Shown piece by piece: positions 1 through 5,273 of a stretch of 7,447 nt of DNA. The first letter of the stretch is position 1. Every line of letters starts with the position of its first letter. The notes under the pieces are model-generated. The model saw only the letters and a program-made list of their open reading frames with translations. It ran no database searches and was not told the DNA's origin. The DNA comes from DATAYF01 sp036272735 (GTDB taxonomy: Bacteria; Chloroflexota; Ktedonobacteria; Ktedonobacterales; Ktedonobacteraceae). The translations under genes were made by a program, and so were the position numbers. The stretch is from assembly GCA_036272735.1 (NCBI GenBank), contig DATAYF010000767.1, positions 1 to 7,447 on the forward strand, given 5' to 3'.

Positions 1-72
1 ATCGGTGGTGATCTGGAGTATGCCGATGAAGGGACGCTCAGTCGTGCCCTTGAAGGACGCCGCGAATGGTAA
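1..72 (+). CDS. C-terminal tail of an unidentified protein (partial)
   Basis: Frame 1 is open from the left edge and encodes 23 residues (starting IGGDLEYADEG, ending GRREW) before TAA at 70-72. The fragment is too short to assign to a family. In many bacteria cinA or rny lies upstream of recA, but nothing in this tail identifies either. No strong hairpin with a T-tract follows the stop, so transcription could continue toward recA. That this is real coding sequence is inferred from the open frame and its position. Confidence 0.5.
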   Translation: MGGDLEYADEGTLSRALEGRREW

Positions 73-168
73 TTACTCCTTATCCGAAATCCTGAGCATG
101 CGGTGCTAGTCATGCTAGTGGCGTTGGGGTTTGGAATAAGGCATTGGTGGTACAATACGCGCATGTGT

Positions 169-204
169 GGGTACTCGTCGTACCTATATGTACGCTGTGT
201 ACCC
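169..204. promoter_or_regulatory. 36-bp nested palindrome of four GTAC half-sites (candidate operator)
   Basis: GTAC occurs at 171, 180, 190 and 199, that is every 9-10 bp, close to one helical turn. The outer pair forms GGGTAC (169-174) with GTACCC (199-204), and the inner pair forms GTAC-CTATAT-GTAC (180-193). Both dyads share one centre between 186 and 187, and most of the 18 base pairs are complementary. The regular spacing and common axis suggest a site for a dimeric or tetrameric DNA-binding protein. An RNA hairpin is the alternative if transcription starts at the TACAAT box (151-156). The regulator is unknown. Confidence 0.5.
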
Positions 205-224
205 GTTTCGCAGGTCTTCTGAGC

Positions 225-253
225 TTGACGCCGTGTCTGGCTTATGGTACTCT
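225..253 (+). promoter_or_regulatory. Putative vegetative promoter of recA
   Basis: A -35 TTGACG (225-230, five of six consensus positions) is followed after 17 bp by TACTCT (248-253, a weak -10). TGG immediately precedes the -10 and fits an extended -10 element. It lies about 125 bp upstream of the chosen RecA start. The weak -10 is consistent with a regulated promoter, but no start site can be proven from sequence alone. Confidence 0.4.
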
Positions 254-258
254 TGTTC
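247..258. promoter_or_regulatory. SOS-box-like sequence over the recA -10
   Basis: GTAC-TCTT-GTTC matches the Gram-positive-type LexA box GAAC-N4-GTTC at seven of the eight conserved bases and overlaps the putative -10. Such a position would allow LexA repression. The single mismatch, and the fact that I cannot recall a verified LexA box for this lineage, keep the call tentative. Confidence 0.25.
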
Positions 259-338
259 TACAAACGTATCTTAAAATTTGTGACCCACTCGGGAATTAGA
301 TGCCTCACAAAAGGAGGGATGCAGGTTGGAGAGGTGGA

Positions 339-449
339 ATGGCTGCGACCCGGTCTCATCTCACTCCCTGTTTCGACAATGTTGATGAGTACAAAAAAAG
401 AAAAAGCCACGGTAGATCGAAATGGTACAGCGACTGCCGGTATGAGTGA
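339..449 (+). other. Possible 36-codon leader ORF overlapping the recA start
   Basis: An ATG at 339 has GGAGAGG at 328-334, four bases upstream, which is the best-spaced ribosome binding site in the leader. It opens a frame different from recA, encoding 36 residues (beginning MAATRSHLTPCF) and ending at TGA 447-449. This stop lies just after ATG 442, an alternative in-frame RecA start. That arrangement would allow termination-reinitiation coupling. The peptide resembles nothing I know and may not be made. Confidence 0.2.
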
Positions 450-1512
450 ACGTGAGAAAGCTATCGACCTGGCTCTGACCCAGATTGAACGCCGTTTTGG
501 CAAAGGGGCAATTATGAAGTTAGGGGATAGCGCAAAGGTACAGGTTGAAGTTATTCCCACTGGCTCTATTGCTCTTGACCTGGCTTTAGGCGTGGGTGGC
601 GTTCCTCGTGGGCGTATTACAGAGATTTATGGACCTGAGTCTTCCGGTAAAACAACGCTGTGTTTGCATATTATCGCGAACGCACAAAGAGCCGGTGGCT
701 TCGCCGCATTCGTCGATGCGGAGCACGCGCTTGATCCTCTGTATGCCGGGCGCTTAGGGGTGGATGTGAATAACCTGCTGGTCTCGCAACCAGATACCGG
801 TGAGCAAGGTTTGGAAATCGTAGACTCGCTGGTACGCAGTAATGCTATCGACGTCATCGTCATCGACTCCGTGGCTGCCCTGGTGCCGCGTGCTGAAATC
901 GAAGGCGACATGGGCGATTCTCACGTTGGCCTGCAAGCTCGTTTGATGAGCCACGCGTTGCGTAAATTGACCGGTGCGATCAGCAATTCGCATACTACGG
1001 TGATCTTTACCAACCAGTTGCGCGAAAAAATCGGCGTGATGTTCGGCAATCCAGAAACCACTACTGGTGGTAAGGCTCTGAAGTTTTATGCTTCGGTGCG
1101 CCTGGATATTCGTCGTATCGATTCCATTAAGCAGGGAACGGATGTGATGGGGAACCGTACCCGCGTGCGCGTTTTGAAGAATAAGGTTGCGCCTCCATTC
1201 AAAACGGCCGAATTCGACATTATGTATAGCGAAGGCATTTCGCGCGAGGGCGGCCTGATCGACCTGGGTCAAGAGATGGGCCTGGTGAAGAAGAGCGGTG
1301 CCTGGTTTACCGTGGGTGATATTCGGCTTGGGCAAGGTCGCGAGAACGCGAAGGAGTACCTGCGCCAGAATAGCGATGTGGCCTCTGCCATCGACGAGCA
1401 GATCCGTGGCAACATGGCCTCGTTTAACGTTGGCGAAACCGAGGTGATCGGCGATGAAGCTGACGAGGATGAGGAAGAAAGCACCGAGATTGCTGCTACC
1501 AATGGTCAATAA
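385..1512 (+). CDS. recA: Recombinase RecA
   Basis: RecA polymerises on single-stranded DNA, catalyses ATP-dependent strand exchange in homologous recombination, and triggers LexA self-cleavage in the SOS response. With this start (375 residues) one sees the N-terminal helix with the RRFGKGAIMKLGD signature, Walker A GPESSGKT at 83-90, the catalytic glutamate in VDAEHALDP at about 113, Walker B VIVID at 158-162, loop L1 around EIEGDMGDSHVG (171-182), and loop L2 with the TNQLREKIGVMFGNPETTTGG block from about 209. An acidic tail (DEADEDEEESTE) closes the protein, as is typical. No intein or frameshift is present. The start is uncertain: the frame is open back to 244, with ATGs at 319, 379, 385 and 442. 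The ATG at 442 gives 356 residues, nearest the usual length. The ATG at 319 has a Shine-Dalgarno sequence only one base away. I chose 385 as a compromise. Confidence 0.97.
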   Translation: MSTKKEKATVDRNGTATAGMSEREKAIDLALTQIERRFGKGAIMKLGDSAKVQVEVIPTGSIALDLALGVGGVPRGRITEIYGPESSGKTTLCLHIIANAQRAGGFAAFVDAEHALDPLYAGRLGVDVNNLLVSQPDTGEQGLEIVDSLVRSNAIDVIVIDSVAALVPRAEIEGDMGDSHVGLQARLMSHALRKLTGAISNSHTTVIFTNQLREKIGVMFGNPETTTGGKALKFYASVRLDIRRIDSIKQGTDVMGNRTRVRVLKNKVAPPFKTAEFDIMYSEGISREGGLIDLGQEMGLVKKSGAWFTVGDIRLGQGRENAKEYLRQNSDVASAIDEQIRGNMASFNVGETEVIGDEADEDEEESTEIAATNGQ

Positions 1513-1524
1513 GTAGTAGGAACC

Positions 1525-1588
1525 GAGCAGATGAAATACGCTGGAGGCAAGCCGCCTCCAGCGTATTTCATCTGCTCTAATCTTTTTT
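1525..1588 (+). terminator. Intrinsic terminator of recA, perfect 24-bp stem
   Basis: The left arm 1525-1548 and right arm 1554-1577 are perfect reverse complements of 24 bp around a 5-nt loop (AAGCC). TAATC and six T (1583-1588) follow. The stem starts 12 nt after the recA stop. The last base of the right arm is also the last base of the converging gene's stop codon (1577-1579), and the T-tract encodes that gene's two final lysines. In the minus direction the stem is followed by a poor T-run, so it should work mainly for recA, although it may also stabilise the other transcript's 3' end. Confidence 0.9.
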
Positions 1589-2971
1589 CTGCTGCTTGTG
1601 CTCCAGAATCTCTGGCAATTTCTGTTCTAATTCGGGTTGTTGCAGGCGCACGAGCGGTCGTTCGCTGGTGGAAAGCAGCGGCTCTAGCTCTTCACTGGCA
1701 ATCATCGGTGGTTCGAGAGCCTGGGCCACGGGTTCCAGTTCGCGCCACCATTTCATCTGGAGCGCGGGGTCCATATCCCCTAAATGTCCAGTTTGGGCCT
1801 GCTTCATCGACCAATCCAGAATAGCATCGTCCAGGCTCACCTCTCGCCCTGCTTGTTCGCTGAGCTTCCACTTGTGCAGCATAACCGCGAAGTATGCCTT
1901 CATGGGGTCTTGTCCGCGTGTTAGGATGCGCTTGAGCAGCAAGATGGTTGGTAAGTGGTACTTGTGATACCAGTTGTGCGCCGCCTCTTCCAGACTCACT
2001 TCACGCTTTTCTGCCTGGCTGATGATAGCCTGGTGCCCCAAAATCATATTGTAAAAGCGCCGTGCATAGCTTCTTGGTACCGTGATATGCAGCAGGTTAT
2101 AAATGCGCTTTTGATACCAGCCAGGGAGCACGGTGGTCACGTGTTGAATGGCGTTGCCCGTGGTGTCGAGCAACGAAAAGCTCCAACGATTGAGATTGCG
2201 TAAAAATTTCTGGACGTGATAAATGGTATTGACGTCAGGAAATTGGGCGACGCGCGCGTGTTCTCTGCGTAGCCAACGGTAGCGCAGCGCAAAGTAGTGA
2301 AAGTCGGCGTCATCGAGCACCTGCGTATCCTCTGGGAGTCCTTGTGCCTGGCGTAGATCTTCGGACTGCCAGGCGAGCGATTCGCTAAACATCGCCAGGT
2401 CCTGCTCGCGTAACCCATCGCTTACCGGCCCAGGAAACAGTTCTGCCGTTTCCGCGTCCGCCATAATTGCCAGGATGCTTCTGCCATCGATGCGTATCAA
2501 TACGTTAGCTAGCGAGGGATCACCCCAATAGATGCCATGTTCGTGCATCTCGATCATCAATACGGCCACGGCGGAGAGGATGCGCTGCTTGGTACGCTTG
2601 TTGAGCCTGAGCCGATAGAGCAAGACGTGTGGGATCACGCGCGGTGCCAGCCGCGTCACCGTGTAGCCACGATCCCCATTGATATATTGTCGTTGCCCGC
2701 CTATGCCTGCGATATCCAGCGCGATGGGTGGTGCGGGCACAATCACGCTGCCTGTTGGACTCAGCGCGGGGATACCACGCAGTTCTATCTCGCGTAAACT
2801 ACGTATTTCGCGTTCCGCCATATGCGGTGTGGTCTCTTTGATAGCGTAGCGTACACCGTCGCATTCGACAAAGATGACGGGATGGCGCGAATCACCACGA
2901 CGCACAATCAGTAATTTTACGCCCTCTTTCTCCCAATCATCCAGCCGCGCATGCCAGGGGAGACCAGCCAA
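1577..2971 (-). CDS. DUF4032 / lipopolysaccharide kinase (Kdo/WaaP)-like protein
   Basis: The 464-residue product resembles DUF4032 proteins, in which a WaaP-like kinase fold is followed by a family-specific C-terminal region. The N-terminus (LPWHARLDDWEKEG) and the late block LSEQAGREVSLDDAI fit that family as I know it. Kinase landmarks are present: Lys45 in RYAIKET, Glu53/Glu55, the catalytic loop HGIYWGDPSLAN (Asp151, Asn156), and DAET (Asp172) in the metal-binding position. It should therefore be able to bind ATP and transfer phosphate, but the substrate is unknown. Residues 323-334 and 376-387 repeat the pattern REVSL-x-x-A-x-x-x-W 53 residues apart. There are no membrane segments or signal peptide. 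The start is TTG, with GAGAGGA about 10 nt upstream and no ATG or GTG close upstream in frame. The gene converges with recA and shares its terminator region. Confidence 0.85.
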   Translation of the reverse strand: MAGLPWHARLDDWEKEGVKLLIVRRGDSRHPVIFVECDGVRYAIKETTPHMAEREIRSLREIELRGIPALSPTGSVIVPAPPIALDIAGIGGQRQYINGDRGYTVTRLAPRVIPHVLLYRLRLNKRTKQRILSAVAVLMIEMHEHGIYWGDPSLANVLIRIDGRSILAIMADAETAELFPGPVSDGLREQDLAMFSESLAWQSEDLRQAQGLPEDTQVLDDADFHYFALRYRWLRREHARVAQFPDVNTIYHVQKFLRNLNRWSFSLLDTTGNAIQHVTTVLPGWYQKRIYNLLHITVPRSYARRFYNMILGHQAIISQAEKREVSLEEAAHNWYHKYHLPTILLLKRILTRGQDPMKAYFAVMLHKWKLSEQAGREVSLDDAILDWSMKQAQTGHLGDMDPALQMKWWRELEPVAQALEPPMIASEELEPLLSTSERPLVRLQQPELEQKLPEILEHKQQKKD

Positions 2972-3059
2972 ACGCAGCCGGTCCTCTCGCTTCAGGTTGA
3001 ATTGAATATGCGTGCTATGACTAACGATAATGCTTTCCCTTTCCGCTATAGCAAAAGCA

Positions 3060-3089
3060 GGGTAAAAGGGAGGACAGACCCTTTTACCC
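3060..3089 (-). terminator. Hairpin between the dehydrogenase and DUF4032 genes
   Basis: An 11-bp perfect inverted repeat, GGGTAAAAGGG (3060-3070) and CCCTTTTACCC (3079-3089), has an 8-nt loop and lies about 20 nt after the dehydrogenase stop. On the minus strand it is followed by TGCTTTTGC, a weak T-tract, so termination may be partial. It separates the dehydrogenase from the DUF4032 gene and suggests that the latter has its own promoter in the 90 bases between the stem and its TTG start. I see no convincing -35/-10 there. Confidence 0.6.
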
Positions 3090-3109
3090 GATGTATAGTA
3101 ATAGTATGC

Positions 3110-4135
3110 TTATGGAATAACTATGAGTTTGCCGAACTGTTTCCGGTCTTCCATCATTTTTTGCGCCTGCCCTACCTGAGCGAGTCCGTAGGTGGCGTGA
3201 ACGACCGGCTGAAGCTGGCCGCGTGCTACCAATTTCAACACGGCTACCAGGTCCTCACGCGTGCCTCCATACGAGCCGAGCAGGGAGATTTCCTTGGCGA
3301 ACAGTACCCACAGGTTAGTTTTGCCAACATCGCCTGTGGTGGCTCCGCAGGTCACCAGGCGACCCTTGCGTGCCAGGCAGGCCGCGCTTTTCTCCCAGGT
3401 TTGTTCGCCCACGTGCTCAACGACGACATCGACGCCACGCTTGTTGGTGATGCGTCGCACCTCTTGTTGAAAATCCTGCTCGTTATAATTGATGACCTCA
3501 TCTGCGCCGAGCTTGCGTGCCTGCTCGATCTTGTCGTTCGAGCCGACGGTGGTAATCACCCGTGCTCCGTGCATTTTGGCAATCTGGATGGCCGCGCTAC
3601 CCACGCCGCTACCTGCCGCGTGTATCAAAACGTCCTGCCCGGCTGTAAGCGGTGCGCGTTTGGTCAGCATATGCCAGGCGGTAATCGTTGAGAGTCCCAC
3701 CGCTGCCGCCGCCACAAAATCAACTCCTGCTGGTAGCGGTATGACGCTGATGGCCGGGACACGCACGTACTCGGCAAATCCTCCCTGGCTGCCCAGGCCA
3801 ACGATATCGCCCTTCAAGCACAAGACCTCTTCGCCTGCCTGGCAGAACTCGCACTGCCCACAGAACAGATAGGGGGCAACTGCCACCGCTTGCCCTACGC
3901 TCACTCCTCGTACCGCCTCCCCAACCGCTGTAACCTCACCTGCGACCTCGGAGCCAGAGATATGGGGCATGGGGGCTATTTTTGTGCGGCCCATTCGTGA
4001 ATAAATATCGAGACGATTCACTCCACAGGCGTGTACTTTGATGACCACGTCATTGACCCCTGGTGTTGGCTCTGGGAGGTCTTCGACTCGTAACACATTG
4101 CTATCGCCTAGTTCGTGAAATACACTTGCTTTCAT
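3110..4135 (-). CDS. Zinc-binding MDR-family dehydrogenase, quinone oxidoreductase-like
   Basis: This 341-residue protein is a medium-chain dehydrogenase/reductase, expected to be a cytosolic NAD(P)H-dependent oxidoreductase. The N-terminal GroES-like domain carries the structural zinc lobe with four cysteines (92, 95, 98, 106, in CGQCEFC...C). The Rossmann domain has the nucleotide motif AAGSGVGSAAIQIAK near 173-187. The usual catalytic zinc ligands are missing: the position of the first catalytic Cys is Asn40 (CGVNRLD), and the GHE motif reads GSE (61-63). This pattern is typical of quinone oxidoreductase and enoyl-reductase-like members, so a true alcohol dehydrogenase activity is unlikely. 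The substrate is unknown. The start at 4135 is supported by GGAGGG four bases upstream; the frame is open a further 20 codons to 4195 without a better site. It is divergent from the small membrane protein gene. Confidence 0.9.
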   Translation of the reverse strand: MKASVFHELGDSNVLRVEDLPEPTPGVNDVVIKVHACGVNRLDIYSRMGRTKIAPMPHISGSEVAGEVTAVGEAVRGVSVGQAVAVAPYLFCGQCEFCQAGEEVLCLKGDIVGLGSQGGFAEYVRVPAISVIPLPAGVDFVAAAAVGLSTITAWHMLTKRAPLTAGQDVLIHAAGSGVGSAAIQIAKMHGARVITTVGSNDKIEQARKLGADEVINYNEQDFQQEVRRITNKRGVDVVVEHVGEQTWEKSAACLARKGRLVTCGATTGDVGKTNLWVLFAKEISLLGSYGGTREDLVAVLKLVARGQLQPVVHATYGLAQVGQAQKMMEDRKQFGKLIVIP

Positions 4136-4226
4136 ACTTCCCTCCAATAAATGAGTGGCAGCTATTCTACAAGAGACTCCATTGTCCTTTTTCACTCACC
4201 ACTTACAACAGCCCTACTTGTATTGT

Positions 4227-4247
4227 ATCGCAAAAGTTTGCCGCGAT
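4227..4247. promoter_or_regulatory. Inverted repeat between divergent genes (candidate operator)
   Basis: GCAAA-AG-TTTGC (4230-4241) is a compact dyad, flanked by ATCGC (4227-4231) and GCGAT (4243-4247), which also pair. It sits roughly midway between the dehydrogenase start and the small membrane protein start, upstream of the plus-strand -35. It could be a regulator site serving one or both genes. Short dyads also occur by chance, and no regulator gene lies beside it. Confidence 0.25.
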
Positions 4248-4273
4248 GGATATTTGTGCCTCCTTCCATGCCC

Positions 4274-4303
4274 TTGACGTGACTTCGCTCTCCGAGCTAT
4301 CAT
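4274..4303 (+). promoter_or_regulatory. Putative sigma-A type promoter for the small membrane protein
   Basis: TTGACG (4274-4279) and TATCAT (4298-4303) each match five of six vegetative consensus bases and are 18 bp apart. Transcription from here would start near 4310, giving a leader of about 40 nt before the ATG at 4348. This is the best conventional promoter in the window. Confidence 0.55.
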
Positions 4304-4347
4304 CAGTTACGATAAGAATTTTTCTCTAAAAGGTGTTGCTGTTTGTT

Positions 4348-4614
4348 ATGATGAAGCGATTGCGTGGACGAAACCTGAAGCATCCTGGCTGCTTAATTGG
4401 TGTGACGGCGGGCCTGATCATTGGCATCATCGCCGCTGGCATTATGGCAGCCGTGTTCAATATAGCTATGGATATCGACGTATGGGCCTGGTTTGGTACG
4501 ATGATTGTGCTTGGTGCGCTTGGCTGGATTATTGGTGATCGTCTTTCTTCCAGATTTCCCGCGCTGGAAGAGGAGCGTGCAGAAGATTCGGCCTCTGAAA
4601 TCCCTCCCTCGTAG
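4348..4614 (+). CDS. Small two-helix membrane protein of unknown function
   Basis: The product has 88 residues. A basic N-terminus (MMKRLRGRNLKH) precedes two hydrophobic segments, about residues 15-37 (CLIGVTAG...) and 45-63 (VWAWFGTM...), followed by an acidic cytoplasmic-looking tail (ALEEERAEDSASE). The first helix carries Gly18, Gly22 and Gly26 at four-residue steps, and the second is also glycine-rich; both patterns favour tight helix packing or oligomerisation. By the positive-inside rule the N-terminus would be cytoplasmic, giving a hairpin topology. The start is uncertain: AAAAGG ends at 4332, about 15 nt before ATG 4348, and GTG 4333 or TTG 4336 are in frame nearer to it. I do not recognise the family. 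A promoter lies upstream and no strong terminator follows. Confidence 0.7.
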   Translation: MMKRLRGRNLKHPGCLIGVTAGLIIGIIAAGIMAAVFNIAMDIDVWAWFGTMIVLGALGWIIGDRLSSRFPALEEERAEDSASEIPPS

Positions 4615-4930
4615 TCGGCTGAAGGCTATTTGTGCTCAACTTTGCCAGGGGACTAGCACTCTTGCTAAAAATATGCTATAGTTCTCTATACCCGGATGAT
4701 ATATACGTGTTGCAGGCTTCTTATACCTCCTTTCGAAATGAGGAATGTACAATCCGGGGCGAGAGCAATGTAGCTCGCGGGCGATGATGCGCTTCGTATG
4801 GGATGACGTATCATCGTGGGTTTTCTCCATACCTACAACCACTAGATACGGTTTCCTCTCTCTCATTCGTATGTTGTTCCGTGTATGAGCAGTTCCACCT
4901 GATCAGCACACCATAGGAGGACCCTTCCTT
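4615..4930 (+). other. Gene-free stretch with possible structured leader
   Basis: I see no convincing gene here. A weak promoter candidate is TTGCCA (4642-4647) with TAAAAA (4666-4671) 18 bp away. Further on are inverted repeats: GCGAG/CTCGC within 4759-4779, and CGATGAT (4782-4788) with ATCATCG (4810-4816). The second right arm can alternatively pair with GATGA at 4802-4806. GGGTTTT follows at about 4818-4824. If transcribed, this could be a long structured leader of the zinc-ribbon gene or a weak attenuator. A minus-strand frame at 4636-4866 lacks a ribosome binding site and recognisable protein character. Confidence 0.35.
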
Positions 4931-5155
4931 ATGCAATTTAACGAATTTCACCGCCCTGTCTCAAGCGATTCTGCTCCTCGTGGCAGTCATTGCGAATGGT
5001 GTGGCAAACCCGCAGAAAAACAGCTTACAGCTATCGGTGGACGGTATCACAATGAGAGCGGTATGTTTTGCCGTGACTGCGGCGACCAGTTCTCTCAAGC
5101 GGTGATCAACTCTGTGCTTTCTCTACCGGTCGATCCCCAGGTAGAGTTAGGCTAG
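4931..5155 (+). CDS. Small Cys4 zinc-ribbon protein of unknown function
   Basis: The 74-residue product has two CxxC knuckles, Cys21/Cys24 (HCEWCGKP) and Cys47/Cys50 (FCRDCGDQF), separated by 22 residues. This is the geometry of a treble-clef or zinc-ribbon fold binding one zinc. The tail (SQAVINSVLSLP) could form a short helix. There is no signal peptide or membrane segment, so it is probably cytosolic and may bind nucleic acid or protein. The start is well supported: AGGAGGA at 4915-4921 lies 9 nt before the ATG. The gene is convergent with the sigma factor gene, and a strong hairpin lies between them. No specific family is recognised. Confidence 0.75.
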   Translation: MQFNEFHRPVSSDSAPRGSHCEWCGKPAEKQLTAIGGRYHNESGMFCRDCGDQFSQAVINSVLSLPVDPQVELG

Positions 5156-5222
5156 AAGCACACAACAGCATCCCCCACAAGGATTGTTGCATCCTCATTG
5201 TTGGAATAGTACGCATACAGTC

Positions 5223-5272
5223 CGAAGGCACCAAGGCACCCTGGCGCTGAGTCCTCGCGCAGGGTGCCTTCG
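5223..5272. terminator. Hairpin between convergent zinc-ribbon and sigma-factor genes
   Basis: AAGGCACCCT (5233-5242) pairs perfectly with AGGGTGCCTT (5261-5270), and GCGC (5244-5247, 5257-5260) extends the stem past a bulged G. The same right arm can instead pair as GGTGCCTTCG (5263-5272) with CGAAGGCACC (5223-5232), because AAGGCACC is tandemly repeated on the left. The stem starts one or two bases after the sigma factor stop codon. T-tracts are lacking on both sides, so it may act as a bidirectional transcript end or RNA-stabilising stem rather than a classical intrinsic terminator. Confidence 0.6.
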
Positions 5273-5273
5273 C

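Larger units (their letters stand above)
73..384 (+). other. recA upstream region and leader
   Basis: This gene-free stretch of about 310 bases lies between the tail of the upstream gene and the chosen recA start. Reading left to right it holds a short tandem repeat (TGCTAGT at 104-110 and 113-119, period 9), a TACAAT box at 151-156 without a convincing -35, the GTAC palindrome at 169-204, a promoter at 225-253 with an SOS-like sequence over its -10, and two purine-rich Shine-Dalgarno-like stretches at 311-318 and 328-334. Neither of these is well spaced for the RecA frame. The control elements are inferred from sequence only. Confidence 0.5.

Noticed and set aside
104..119. Tandem TGCTAGT repeat as a possible origin iteron or CRISPR-like unit
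   Set aside because: Only two short copies occur, with no further units or associated replication or cas genes.
754..1509. 251-codon minus-strand open frame opposite recA
   Set aside because: It lies wholly antisense to strongly conserved RecA motifs, its translation looks like a shadow, and no ribosome binding site or family resemblance is seen.
1531..1824. Plus-strand frame starting inside the recA terminator
   Set aside because: Its ATG is in the terminator stem, it has no ribosome binding site and it is antisense to the DUF4032 gene.
2951..3691. 246-codon plus-strand frame
   Set aside because: It spans the starts and ends of two well-supported minus-strand genes and the hairpin between them, and shows no protein family features.
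4636..4866. 76-codon minus-strand frame in the gene-free stretch
   Set aside because: No Shine-Dalgarno before its ATG and no recognisable domain; the region is better explained as a leader.
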